Notes: a model not told the origin generated them from the sequence alone. Positions 28,297-37,456 are shown, counted from the first letter of the stretch. The stretch is 64,000 bases of DNA from Deltaproteobacteria bacterium (GCA_021824175.1 JAKALP010000015.1:89894-153893), one strand, 5' to 3'. Numbers and translations are program-made.

Positions 28297-28653
28297 ATGG
28301 GTAAAACAATCAAATTAATGTCATTGGTAACTGTTTTGCTGCTTTCAATTTCTTCTTTTCTTTCCGCAGAACAGGAAACTGGAATACCGAAAGTGTGGAT
28401 GAACCAAGAGGGTGTTTATCTTTTTGGCAATAATACTTATGTCAAATTAGCAAATCCGGTCTCAAGCGGGACCGGACGGTGTTGGCAGGGTACTTTGGCA
28501 GGTACTATGTATCTTAATACCCATACCGAGATCGGCAAACAAATGTTATCTTTAGTTCTTTCAGCTTCTATGGCAAACAAGCCCATTCTGGTTGATTATA
28601 CTTACACAACGACCAACAATGACTGCGTAGTCAATTCAGTATCTGTACCATAA
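28297..28653 (+). CDS. Small exported protein of unknown function
   Basis: A 118-aa protein with a clear signal peptide (LMSLVTVLLLSISSFLSA, cleavage before EQET) and two cysteines in the mature part (CWQG and DCVV) that could form a disulfide. The mature chain is about 95 residues, beta-rich in appearance, with YVKLANP and LVDYTYTTTNNDC. A strong GAGGAGG Shine-Dalgarno precedes it. Being 29 bp after the MopE-repeat lipoprotein gene it is probably co-transcribed. The base composition is much lower in GC than upstream genes. I do not recognise the family. Confidence 0.75.
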   Translation: MGKTIKLMSLVTVLLLSISSFLSAEQETGIPKVWMNQEGVYLFGNNTYVKLANPVSSGTGRCWQGTLAGTMYLNTHTEIGKQMLSLVLSASMANKPILVDYTYTTTNNDCVVNSVSVP

Positions 28654-28740
28654 AAGCTACTAAAAAGTATTATAAAAGGCAGAGGAAAAAAGAGCCTGGA
28701 AGATGCTTCCCGATGAACTCGTTGGCGGTGGCTCGCTCCT

Positions 28741-30063
28741 CTATACGTGTGTAGCCTTGGCGGCTAAAGCGCCACTCCATAATGACAATGAGGGCAAAAA
28801 TAGATAAGTCCATACAATCATATTGAATTGAAGAAAAAAAAGAAGTGCGAACGCCGCGAAATTAAGAGTTCTTGAGATATTTTTGTATCCCTTTATTGCG
28901 ATGAAAAGAGTAAATATCCCTGCCGATATCAAGACCTGCAAGTAGACCAAATAATTTTGTTTCATGAAATAGTAGGCAAATACCGAGTAGTTAAAATTGG
29001 CAATGCTGTTTCTTGCCCAATTGACATCCATTAGATAAAGCATGGTCCAATGGTTAAATATGCTATTGACGAGCATATCATTATAAAAAAGCATTATTAC
29101 CGCTCCTGCAATGCATATTGCAAGAGTCACGGCTGCTATAAGTTTTTTTAGTCCAAAATTTTCGATAGACCAAAGAAGGAAGAACGGCAGAATAACCAAT
29201 GATAGTTGGCATGTCGATATCATTAATCCTGCTAAAATGCCCGAGACAATATGGCGTTTTGAAGCAATCGCCAAAACCGTGAGGGCGGTGATCGTGTTAA
29301 AAATTGCAATCTCCGAGTCAATTCTTGAGGCGAAATAAGGGTTGCAGAGCCATACGGCGATAAAGGCGCTTTTCCATAGCGAGATGGTTTGATCGCGCGT
29401 AGGAAAGGTCTTATAAATAGCAATGGCGGTTATAATATCTCCCACAATATTGGTCCAGCGCAGATCGATTTTGGCAAGATAGGCTGGAATGTAACTCATC
29501 CAAAGAAAAGGCATATAAGTAAGGTCCATTGGATAGGTAGCAGATGGCAGGTGAATAATGTGTTTTCTATAAGGGTTTTCGCCGCTTAGAAGACTCTTGA
29601 TGGCTTCATTTACCAATGGCAGCATGTCGGAGGTCGAACCGAATGGGTTTGAATAAATAAACCAGAGGCGTTCCAGCAAACCCAGTAACAGAACAAGTGA
29701 AAACAAATATTCCAGCTTCCCGCTACGGCTACATACAATTGTGCATAATGAGGCTACAATAAAGATCGCAAGGAATGGCATGGCGACATGGTAACGAAAT
29801 AGACAAACGATATTGGTGACAATTACTATGGCGATGAAAGAAGCGCCTTGAAGCGACTTAGCCTGAGAAGAATTTTTGATATTGAGTAAACAAAAAGAAG
29901 CTAAGCAGACTAAGCTTATAAATAAAGTTGAAAAGCCATATATCTTCAATGATGGGAAAAAACTATTTCCATCTCCGATTACGGCCAAATAGGTCGAAAA
30001 TAGCAAGAAGGTTAAGCCGGAATAATTTACTTCTGATATCTTGTTGCGAATTCCTTCAATCAT
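28741..30063 (-). CDS. Polytopic membrane protein, possibly GT-C-type glycosyltransferase
   Basis: A 440-aa integral membrane protein with roughly eleven hydrophobic segments. A loop after the third or fourth segment reads YSNPFGSTSDMLPLVNEAIKS followed by GENPYRKHI, a layout seen in membrane glycosyltransferases of the DUF2029/GT-C type, with aromatic-rich segments later (FNHWTMLYLMDVNWARN). The match is only by pattern. The start has GGGAGTAG at good spacing. The gene is clearly AT-rich compared with its neighbours and stands alone, which suggests horizontal acquisition. Confidence 0.65.
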   Translation of the reverse strand: MIEGIRNKISEVNYSGLTFLLFSTYLAVIGDGNSFFPSLKIYGFSTLFISLVCLASFCLLNIKNSSQAKSLQGASFIAIVIVTNIVCLFRYHVAMPFLAIFIVASLCTIVCSRSGKLEYLFSLVLLLGLLERLWFIYSNPFGSTSDMLPLVNEAIKSLLSGENPYRKHIIHLPSATYPMDLTYMPFLWMSYIPAYLAKIDLRWTNIVGDIITAIAIYKTFPTRDQTISLWKSAFIAVWLCNPYFASRIDSEIAIFNTITALTVLAIASKRHIVSGILAGLMISTCQLSLVILPFFLLWSIENFGLKKLIAAVTLAICIAGAVIMLFYNDMLVNSIFNHWTMLYLMDVNWARNSIANFNYSVFAYYFMKQNYLVYLQVLISAGIFTLFIAIKGYKNISRTLNFAAFALLFFLQFNMIVWTYLFLPSLSLWSGALAAKATHV

Positions 30064-30742
30064 GATCTACTCCCTAGTCGGCATATATAGCCAAGGTACT
30101 CCGGTTCGAAAAATCCATAATGGGCATCCATTACACTTCGCGAATCTGTAGTTGGAGTCCTCGTGGGGTTTTGGGTGGCGTTGATGAAATTCTTATGGGC
30201 TCTATCATCTTCCATCGCGCGTTTGTTAAGCCGATCCCAATATTAGCACACATTAAGAATGTTTCGTCTAGTAATAATGTTACGCATTAGATTTATTCCG
30301 GTTCGTTATGAGCTTAAGTTGTTGTAATGGCGTGACCAGGCCTGTTTCAATGGGGGGGTGATGCCTGCCAAACATAAAGCTCAAGACGTACCCGTATGCA
30401 AGGGCTAAACGGGGGAGAATTTGAGATGAATGTCTCCCATCAGTTGCGTTGCGTCGTCGCGTCATTGGATGAGAAAATTTTGGTAAAATATGTGGGGCGA
30501 CCTTATACTTTGAAAGCATAGGTATTTGGAAAAGACTTTGGTGGTAAATCGGCTGTTGCACTATTGGTCTCGCTCAGCGGCGCAAGGTCGTAACGAAAGG
30601 CCCGGATCTCGATTCAGATGGGGCGTGCCATTCTGACGTGTTGACAGCAGAGATTCAGGGGCTATCGGTTTTGGAAAATCCAACGGCGAGAGCCTCTGTC
30701 GGAGATGTTTCCATCAAGCAGTAGTACATACTCAACCCGAGG
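30064..30742. other. Gene-free stretch
   Basis: 679 bp between the membrane protein gene and the thioesterase gene. Composition drifts from AT-rich to GC-rich. Short frames exist but none has a ribosome binding site and normal composition. No repeat, tRNA or terminator was seen. Confidence 0.6.
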
Positions 30743-31552
30743 TTACCCCCTGAACTGCGCAATTTGCCGTGAGATGGCCACCAGTTCGCCGGTTTCGTCC
30801 CAGAGTTCGCCGTCTTCTTCCAGCAGGCCGCAGGTGATGAAGCGGGTGCGGAAGATGCATTTGAGCCAGGGGGAGGCGGGCAGGGCGCGGATATTGACGG
30901 ACATCTCGATGGTGGGCACCCAGGCGGCCATTCCCTGGCTGGCAAAGGCTGACGGTGGGAAGCTATCGGCGATAAGCAGCAGGGACGCGGCATCATAGGC
31001 CCGCTCCTGTTTGAATTTGATCCAACCTTTGTGTTCCGATTTCTCCCCTAATTTGCCACTCATCCACCCGATGCAGGCCGGGTCCAGCAGAACATCCATC
31101 TGATCGAAAAGCGTATATTTGGGCATATGGGGTATGGCCAGGCATTGGGAGCGCGGGGCGACTTCGGGCGGCCCTGTCTCCTTGCGGTTAAGGGTGCAGG
31201 CGGCGCTGAAATCCACAAAGGTGCCGACGGCCCGAATTTTTTCGCGGGGGTTGTTTCCATTACCAGGGTCAGGCTGGAGGAGCCGGGCTTGGAAGCGTTC
31301 AAACTGGCTGGAGGCGGCGATGGGCTCCAATTCAATGCGGGCCGCACCCGGCGCGGCACGGGCAATAAAAGTGGCGGTCATAATGGCCATTGATTTTTTG
31401 GCGCTCTGCTGCTGCATAGCGTTGGCCAGCAGGGCCATCTGAAATCCGCCGTTGGGCAGGCCGTTGATGGACCAGTCGGTGCTGACTTGGGCGGCCAAAG
31501 TCAGGGGTGAATCGGATGGGGTGTTGGCGATATCACGATCAAAAGGGTGCAT
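30743..31552 (-). CDS. Acyl-CoA thioesterase, tandem hot-dog type
   Basis: A 269-aa protein resembling the double hot-dog acyl-CoA thioesterases (TesB/4HBT_3-like). The N-terminal hot-dog contains VSTDWSINGLPNGGFQMALLANAM and a TATFIARAAPGAARIELE strand; the second contains AWVPTIEMSVNIRALPA and ELWDETGELVAISRQIAQF, a common thioesterase ending. It would hydrolyse acyl-CoA to free acid and CoA in the cytoplasm. It is a single gene, with long gene-free stretches on both sides. Confidence 0.8.
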   Translation of the reverse strand: MHPFDRDIANTPSDSPLTLAAQVSTDWSINGLPNGGFQMALLANAMQQQSAKKSMAIMTATFIARAAPGAARIELEPIAASSQFERFQARLLQPDPGNGNNPREKIRAVGTFVDFSAACTLNRKETGPPEVAPRSQCLAIPHMPKYTLFDQMDVLLDPACIGWMSGKLGEKSEHKGWIKFKQERAYDAASLLLIADSFPPSAFASQGMAAWVPTIEMSVNIRALPASPWLKCIFRTRFITCGLLEEDGELWDETGELVAISRQIAQFRG

Positions 31553-32463
31553 GTTTTTCAGCCGATCGATGAAGGTTAATGTTGCTGGGGAACATAGAAA
31601 GGGGTGGGGCGGGTGTCAAGATGAAGCCGCAAGGTTGCCATCCATGCTCCGATTCCCTGACATCGTAAACGTATCATGCCAGGGAAGCCTCGAATTCGCC
31701 TTTTGGGGGTGTGCAATTTTCGTATCCCAACCAAGGCATTTCTGGATGCGTGTGTCACTTTTGAAACTATTGTCCATTCGATTTGCTTTAGTTTCGGGAT
31801 GTTTTTGGCTGGCATAAGGTTTGCTCTATCAAAATGAGATGGAGAAGAATCGCTGGCAGCATCCTAATTATTATAGGGAAAGGGGCGCTGCCCGGCGGCT
31901 CGCTTTAACGCCAGCTTTGATGCAAATAGATAGCAGAGGGTGAAGGTCGAAAGTATGAAAGAGACTTGTGGTGATGCTGATTTTCGGCCGGCTGCTGCAT
32001 TGACTGTGGCCGCCGAGCGGGGCGTCACCGGCAAGTTTAAAGCAGCAAAGGAGTAGGCCCACACCGTCGGATCTCCACTTATTTAAAGTCCAACCAGCGC
32101 TAAGTGGCCCAAGATCCGGCGTATCCCCAACCCGCCTTGGACGGAAAACATACTCTGTTCTTGGAGTAAAGTTACGTCCGAGTTAGCTTCCGCCCCTTCG
32201 TGACGCCCGGCGCACCGTCAGCTCCCCGCTGGGGTGCGCCGGAATTCCTTTCTTACTATAAGCAATGCGGCAGATGTGCTCCTTGCCTTTAAATGTCTCC
32301 ACCGCTGGCAAAACGGCCAAATATTAGAAATAAGGGATTGACTGGGTGGTGGAATTTACTATCCTGTACCACTGAGCGGATAGGCACTATTAAGCTTTAA
32401 TGGCGGTTTGAGCGGGTCCGCTGGTTGAATTCCGCCAATTTACTGCTTTGGATTATGGCTTGG
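31553..32463. other. Long gene-free stretch with one strong hairpin
   Basis: 911 bp in which I cannot support a gene. Around 31864-32064 both strands have short open frames with protein-like composition, which may be a relic or a structured repeat. A strong hairpin lies at 32207-32242 (annotated separately). Confidence 0.5.
32207..32242. repeat. 10-bp GC-rich hairpin
   Basis: CCGGCGCACC (32207-32216) pairs exactly with GGTGCGCCGG (32233-32242). A T-rich tract (AATTCCTTT) follows but there is no true T-run, so it could be a weak terminator or a repeat. No recognised gene is next to it. Confidence 0.5.
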
Positions 32464-32685
32464 CTAAGCAAAGATATCGATGATCCCACCCGTGGGCGAA
32501 TTTGCGGCCAAACGACCGTCCGGTCCATAAGCGACCTCCGAGGTGGGGCGTGGAGCAACATAGGTGTGGTATCGTTTTGGTCGGGTATGGCTCTTGAAGC
32601 TTTCATCACGCGCAATGGAAGGGCTCACCTCGATTCGGGCGGGAGTGAGGATGGGGAGGTATAAAACATCCGCATGGGCGGTCAT
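32464..32685 (-). CDS. Possible small protein, second of a coupled pair
   Basis: A 73-aa frame starting ATGACC with AAGGAAGA upstream. Its ATG overlaps the TGA of the preceding frame as ATGA, a pattern of coupled translation. The sequence (YLPILTPARIEVSPSIARD, HTYVAPRPTSEVAYGPDGR) looks like a real protein rather than noise, with a pro-rich central part. No family recognised; not exported. Confidence 0.4.
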   Translation of the reverse strand: MTAHADVLYLPILTPARIEVSPSIARDESFKSHTRPKRYHTYVAPRPTSEVAYGPDGRLAANSPTGGIIDIFA

Positions 32686-32915
32686 GATGAAGATCTTCCT
32701 TTTCGCCGGTCTTGTGCTACGGATATTCTATCCAAAATTGCATCTGGCATTTGTCCGGGACGGTTGATGGGTTGAGCTTTGCTTGGACTCAGCGCATCAA
32801 GGATGAGTGATAGCGGGGACCATTTCTCATCGCCGTATCCCGTAACTGGCACGCCCATCATAATGCGGGGGGACAAGCGAGCCTGCCAATGCCGAGCATT
32901 AAAAGTACCTAACAC
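32682..32915 (-). CDS. Possible small protein, first of a coupled pair
   Basis: A 77-aa frame, start uncertain (GTG at 32915 or one of two tandem ATGs ending at 32861). It ends on the ATGA overlap with the next small frame. The C-terminal half (WSPLSLILDALSPSKAQPINR, ILDRISVAQDRRKG) has normal composition. No family recognised. Confidence 0.35.
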   Translation of the reverse strand: MLGTFNARHWQARLSPRIMMGVPVTGYGDEKWSPLSLILDALSPSKAQPINRPGQMPDAILDRISVAQDRRKGRSSS

Positions 32916-32980
32916 AATTGAAACACTTTGTCGATCATCGTTTTGGTAACAACTTCCGCATCCTGATGGAGCCGTGGCAT

Positions 32981-34069
32981 ATGTCTTTGAGGAGGTTACT
33001 ACAGGTCGTTTGGGTGGGCATCTGGTTGCTGGTCCAACTTTGCCTTCCGGTGGGATTGGTCCATTCTGAGATCTACCGGTGGAAAGATAGCCAGGGCAAT
33101 TGGCACTTTTCCGATAGCCCGCCCTCGGATGCGCCCATTACTCAGCCACCGGAGCCGGAGTGGCAATCGCCGGCACCTCCAGCAGACCAGCCGCCGCCGG
33201 CCGCATCCGCGCCAACAGACTCAGCCGATAGTGCTGAAGCGCCCAAAGCGGATCTTCAAACCGCGCCTTCCGCCCGCCAAGGACTGCTGTGGCGCATCAA
33301 GATGGACGGTAAGGCCGCAGGCTACTTGCTGGGCACTATTCATAGTTCTGATCGACGCGTCACCAATCTGAGAACGGCTGTGGCCCAGGCGCTTGATCGT
33401 TCGGATCGTTTTGTGATGGAAATGGAAATGGATGCCTCGGCCCTTACTTCCTTCGGCAGCAGTATGATGCTCCCCAGCGGCCAGGATCTGGAATCTTTGC
33501 TGGGGGCGGCTCTGTACAAAGAGGTGCAAAGCGCCATGACCGCATATGGCATGCCGGCCGAAGTAATCCGGCAGCTCAAACCCTGGGTAGTAATGGCGTT
33601 GCTCAGCATGCCCAAACCGGACGGGGGCTTGATCCTTGATCTGGTTTTGCAGCAACGGGCCGCGGCCGCCGGCAAACCCACTACCGGACTGGAAACGGCC
33701 GAGGAGCAGTTGGCGGTATTCGAGCAATTGTCCATGAGTGACCAGATCGATCTGCTGAAAATGACTCTGGCCCAACTCCCCACCTTGCCCAAGGTGATGG
33801 AGCAGCTCATTCAAGCCTATGCGGCCGATGATTTGAAGCAGATTGCCGCTTTGGCGGATAATTATAAAAATCAGGGCAACACCGATGTCCTGAAACGCTT
33901 CACCTTCCGCCTCAATGATGAGCGCAATCAGCGTATGACCCAGCGCATGAAGCCCTATCTGCAGCAGGGCAATAGTTTTATCGCCGTCGGCGCCATGCAT
34001 CTGGCGGGTCCCAAAGGCATTGTTCAGTTGCTGCGTCAAGCCGGCTATCAGGTTGAATCAGTGCCATAA
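32981..34069 (+). CDS. TraB/GumN family protein with N-terminal DUF4124 domain
   Basis: Exported protein of 362 aa. The signal peptide (VVWVGIWLLVQLCLPVGLVHS) is followed by a DUF4124 segment EIYRWKDSQGNWHFSDSPP, a proline-rich linker, and a TraB/GumN domain of about 270 residues with the hallmark YLLGTIHSSDRR, the acid-rich VMEMEMDA and the final GNSFIAVGAMHLAGPKG (the GxxH signature). Members of this fold are Tiki/TraB-like metalloprotease relatives; the two conserved histidine motifs are intact here. The start at 32981 is chosen for GGAG nine bases upstream; an ATG at 32966 is possible. Confidence 0.85.
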   Translation: MSLRRLLQVVWVGIWLLVQLCLPVGLVHSEIYRWKDSQGNWHFSDSPPSDAPITQPPEPEWQSPAPPADQPPPAASAPTDSADSAEAPKADLQTAPSARQGLLWRIKMDGKAAGYLLGTIHSSDRRVTNLRTAVAQALDRSDRFVMEMEMDASALTSFGSSMMLPSGQDLESLLGAALYKEVQSAMTAYGMPAEVIRQLKPWVVMALLSMPKPDGGLILDLVLQQRAAAAGKPTTGLETAEEQLAVFEQLSMSDQIDLLKMTLAQLPTLPKVMEQLIQAYAADDLKQIAALADNYKNQGNTDVLKRFTFRLNDERNQRMTQRMKPYLQQGNSFIAVGAMHLAGPKGIVQLLRQAGYQVESVP

Positions 34070-34101
34070 TGAGAGCATTAGACTGCGGCCTTCAGTTGCC
34101 A

Positions 34102-34659
34102 TTATGCGCTTTCTAACAACACCGTGCGGCTAAAGGCGACGCGTGGCTCTTCCGTCACGATCAGTCCCGTATTTTGCGCAATGGTGCGCATCTCATCAAA
34201 CTGCCGCGGCGTTACGTGCATTTTAGGTTCTGCAACCAGCAGCCGGCCGGCAGGCTTGAGCACCGCCTTAATCTGGCGGAAGAAATCCGCCGGGTTTGCG
34301 GTTTCATGCACCATCCAGAAGGCCAACACAAAATCCAACGGTTCGCGCAGCCCCAAGGAGACACCATCGCACAAGCGGGTTTCAACGATTCCCGCCAACC
34401 CGGCCCGGCGACTTCTGGAGGAGGTCCTGGCGAGCATTTGAGGCTGCACGTCCACCGCGATCACCCTGCCAGCACTTTGAACCAGGCGCGCCAAACCCAG
34501 GGAGAAATAACCCATGCCACAGCCGATATCCGCCACGGTCATTCCCGGCCGAACATAGGATGCGAACATCCGTTCTGGTTTATGGAAAAAGCGTCGCAAA
34601 GGATTGTCAAAGGTATAGGCCAGCCACCAGGGGCAGATGTGCTGATGATGATCGGTCAT
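34102..34659 (-). CDS. Class I SAM-dependent methyltransferase
   Basis: A 185-aa Rossmann-fold methyltransferase. The AdoMet motif I is VADIGCGMGYFSLGLA, motif II VIAVDVQPQM, and the post-I acidic region LCDGVSL; a later EPLDFVLAFWMVHE fits motif IV. It begins MTDHHQHICPWWLAYTFDNPLRRF, an N-terminus rich in His, Cys and Trp seen in a Methyltransf_11-type group. The start at 34659 has AGAGAGGAAA upstream. Substrate unknown. Convergent with the TraB-like gene. Confidence 0.85.
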   Translation of the reverse strand: MTDHHQHICPWWLAYTFDNPLRRFFHKPERMFASYVRPGMTVADIGCGMGYFSLGLARLVQSAGRVIAVDVQPQMLARTSSRSRRAGLAGIVETRLCDGVSLGLREPLDFVLAFWMVHETANPADFFRQIKAVLKPAGRLLVAEPKMHVTPRQFDEMRTIAQNTGLIVTEEPRVAFSRTVLLESA

Positions 34660-35125
34660 AATTTTCCTCTCTTTTTTTGATTCCAATGGTTTTTTGGTTT
34701 TGTCCCAAGCTTGAACTGGTATTTTGGAGATAGAAACACATGAACACATATTAATATGTTTATGTGTTGATTTCTGCTGTTTTTGTCAAGCTATTATTGT
34801 GGCGCCCATTTCCTGCTTTCATCACCGAATAAGTGGTTTTATATCACAGCAAAAAACATAGCTGTGGCTGCGACGGATCGTCGTCAACGAGTTCGCATTT
34901 AGGAGCTGCTCAACACGCCTCAGTTCTTTCTGCCCACATTTTGAAATTCAGTTGAGAATCTAAAATATTCTTGTTATGGTCGACCGCTTTTGCGCTCAAG
35001 ATATCGTAAGAATGGCTCAGATTGGCTGATGCAGAGGGTTGACAGACACCCGCATTGACCGCATTAGTAATTGCACAGCGCACCAGATCGAAGCGTAATG
35101 TCGTAGATTGGAAGGGGATTAAAAC
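34660..35125. other. Gene-free spacer upstream of the alcohol dehydrogenase gene
   Basis: 466 bp between divergent genes. A TTGACA box at 35039-35044 with a poor TTAGTA-like -10 about 17-19 bases later could drive the dehydrogenase gene. Nothing else was found. Confidence 0.4.
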
Positions 35126-36325
35126 ATGTTTGGAAATTATAGATTTCATTGTCCGGTTAAAGTGGTATCAGGAGAAAGTGCATTGGATAAACTGCCCAGC
35201 GAGTTGAAGCAGCTGGGGGGCAAACGGCCCATTATCGTGACCGATCAAGGGGTGGCCCGGGCCGGGTTGCTCGATATCGTTAAAAAGGCGTTTAACGGCA
35301 ACGGTAACGGCAATGGCAATGGTTCCGAACCAACCATTGGCGCTATTTTTGATCAAGTTCCGCCCGATTCGCCCGTATCGGCCGTGCACGCCATCGTGGC
35401 TGAATATAAAAAGAACAATTGTGATTCATTGCTGGCCATTGGCGGCGGTTCGGCCATCGATACGGCCAAGGGCGTCAAAATCAAACTGGCCGAAGAATCC
35501 ATTGATTTGATGAATTTTAAGGCCGTGCTGCGCATGACCAAGCCCACCCGGCCCCTGGTGGTGGTTCCCACCACGGCGGGTACCGGCTCCGAGGTGACTT
35601 CGGCGGCCGTGATTTCAGATCCAGACAAAGGGATCAAGCTCTCGCTGATTTCGCCCTCCATGCCGCCCAACACGGCCGTCATCGACCCGCGCATGACCGC
35701 CACCCTGCCGCCGCGGTTGACGGCTTCCACTGGTATGGATGCCTTGACCCACGCCATTGAAGCGTGTCTGGGAATTCAGAAAAATCCCATCAGCGATTCA
35801 GTGGCCAAACAGGCCATCGAGCTGATCGCCAACAATCTGGTGGAGGCCGTTCAGAACGGTTCCAATCTGAAAGCCCGGTTGGCCATGGCCAATGCCGCCA
35901 CCCTGGCCGGCATTGCTTTTTCCAACTCCATGGTCACCATGGTGCACGCTCTGGGCCACTCTCTGGGCGCCATCTCCCATGTCCCCCACGGCGATGCCAT
36001 GACCATCTGTCTGCCCGACACCCTGGAGTTCAACAAAGACACGGTGGGTGATTTTCTGGCCGATCTGCTCTTGCCCATGGCGGGCATGGAAGTATATTCC
36101 CAAACCGCGCCGGCCGAGCGCGCCGACCGTTTCATCGAATGCGTCCGGCAGCTGCGCCAAAAACTGCACGACATCAGCGGCCTGCCCATTACCTTGAAAC
36201 AGGCGGGCGTTGATCCGGCTCAACTGCAGGCTGTGGCCGATCTGTCTCCCAGCGACGGCGCCGCTTTCTACAATCGTAAGAAATTCACACCAGCCGAAGC
36301 CTTGCAGGTGTTACAGAAGATGTAA
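35126..36325 (+). CDS. Iron-containing alcohol dehydrogenase
   Basis: A 399-aa type III (Fe-ADH) oxidoreductase acting on alcohols or aldehydes with NAD(P). The dinucleotide motif GGGSAIDTAKG lies near residues 108-118, followed by PTTAGTGSEVTSAAV; the iron ligands are in HAIEACLG and MVHALGHSLGAISHVPHGDAM near residues 210-290. Between the first strand and the cofactor motif is a short five-fold Asn-Gly run (35294-35323) that is not usual for the family. The Shine-Dalgarno is GAAGGGGA. It leads a set of catabolic genes in the same direction (SDR, carboxymuconolactone decarboxylase-like protein, acyl-CoA synthetase). Confidence 0.93.
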   Translation: MFGNYRFHCPVKVVSGESALDKLPSELKQLGGKRPIIVTDQGVARAGLLDIVKKAFNGNGNGNGNGSEPTIGAIFDQVPPDSPVSAVHAIVAEYKKNNCDSLLAIGGGSAIDTAKGVKIKLAEESIDLMNFKAVLRMTKPTRPLVVVPTTAGTGSEVTSAAVISDPDKGIKLSLISPSMPPNTAVIDPRMTATLPPRLTASTGMDALTHAIEACLGIQKNPISDSVAKQAIELIANNLVEAVQNGSNLKARLAMANAATLAGIAFSNSMVTMVHALGHSLGAISHVPHGDAMTICLPDTLEFNKDTVGDFLADLLLPMAGMEVYSQTAPAERADRFIECVRQLRQKLHDISGLPITLKQAGVDPAQLQAVADLSPSDGAAFYNRKKFTPAEALQVLQKM

Positions 36326-36390
36326 TTCTTCTTTTCTTCTCATTTGAAGGAAAGGGCACCGGCATTCAATTGAGGTTGAGATTATTTCTA

Positions 36391-36458
36391 TCCCGCACAA
36401 AAACACAAAGCCACGAAGATTGGATATTATCTTCGTGGCTTTGTGTTTTTGTGCGGGA
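36391..36458. repeat. Perfect 30-bp inverted repeat with eight-base loop
   Basis: 36391-36420 is an exact reverse complement of 36429-36458. The arm is a chain of related words (CACAAAAACACAAAG, CCACGAAG). It lies 65 bp after the dehydrogenase stop and 198 bp before the SDR gene, within a 330-bp gene-free spacer, and could end transcription or stabilise RNA. Confidence 0.9.
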
Positions 36459-36655
36459 CAAAAAAGCTCTTGTTTCCTCCGTTGCTAAGTTGCGGGATTT
36501 TGCGGGATTGCGCTTGACGACCGTTCTTTTATGGCCTAAACGATAGTAAATACATTGAAATTTAGTCCTTTTATTTGCCTGAAACCATTGTGAACCCCAC
36601 CAGTTTGACAGCAATATGATGTTCATGTCAGTCATGTGTAAAGAGGAGAATGGGT

Positions 36656-37456
36656 ATGGGAGATCGTCTAAAGGACAAGGTCGCCATTGTTATTGGAGCC
36701 GGTCAAACCCCCGGCGATACCATTGGCAATGGCCGCGCCATATCCGTCCTGTTTGCCCGCCAGGGGGCGCGGCTCTTTCTGGTGGACCGCCGTCTGGACT
36801 CCGCCCGGCAGACCCAGGAGATAATTGCCGGCGACGGCGGCGAAGCATTGGCCTTTGAGGCCGATATCACTCGGGAGACGGACTGCAAAGCCGTGGCCGA
36901 CGCCTGCAAAAAGCAATTCAGCCGCATCGATATTCTGGTCAATAATGTGGGCATTGGCACCGGCGACGGCAGCCCCACGCGTTTAGGCGAAGAGGCCTGG
37001 GACAACATTTTCAATACCAATCTCAAAGGCGCTTTTCTGACTTGCAAACATGTCCTGCCAATAATGGTCGAACAGGAAAAGGGCGTGATTCTCAATATCT
37101 CTTCCATTGCCGCGGTGTGCTCCGCGCCCATTCTGGCCTATAAAGCGTCCAAGGCCGGTCTCAACGCCCTGACCCATACCATTGCCATGAGCTACGCCAA
37201 GAAGGGCGTGCGGGCCAATGCCATCATGCCGGGGCTGATGAATACGCCCATGGCCATTGAAAGCATTGCCAAGGCCGCTGGTGTGGCCAAAGAAGAGTTG
37301 ATCAAGCAGCGAAATGCGGTAGTTCCGTTGAAAGGCGGTATGGGCGACGCCTGGGATACGGCTTACGCGGCGCTCTTTCTGGCATCCGATGAAGCCAAAT
37401 TTATCACCGGCGTGGCTCTGGCCGTGGACGGCGGGCAGTCAGCGCGTATAGGGTAG
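36656..37456 (+). CDS. SDR family oxidoreductase
   Basis: Short-chain dehydrogenase/reductase of 266 aa. The cofactor loop is IVIGAGQTPGDTIGNGRAI, a looser version of TGxxxGxG; the adenine/structural NNVG is present as VNNVGIG; the catalytic Ser is in NISSIAAV and the Tyr-Lys pair is YKASK. The C-terminus FITGVALAVDGGQSA is typical. The start at 36656 is preferred: GAGGAG at 36643-36648 is seven bases away, while an ATG at 36650 abuts it. Likely a hydroxyacyl or alcohol step with the neighbouring genes. Confidence 0.92.
   Translation: MGDRLKDKVAIVIGAGQTPGDTIGNGRAISVLFARQGARLFLVDRRLDSARQTQEIIAGDGGEALAFEADITRETDCKAVADACKKQFSRIDILVNNVGIGTGDGSPTRLGEEAWDNIFNTNLKGAFLTCKHVLPIMVEQEKGVILNISSIAAVCSAPILAYKASKAGLNALTHTIAMSYAKKGVRANAIMPGLMNTPMAIESIAKAAGVAKEELIKQRNAVVPLKGGMGDAWDTAYAALFLASDEAKFITGVALAVDGGQSARIG

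Noticed and set aside
31864..32064. Gene of about 65 codons on the minus strand
   Set aside because: Two overlapping frames look equally protein-like, with no ribosome site; probably a relic or structured repeat.
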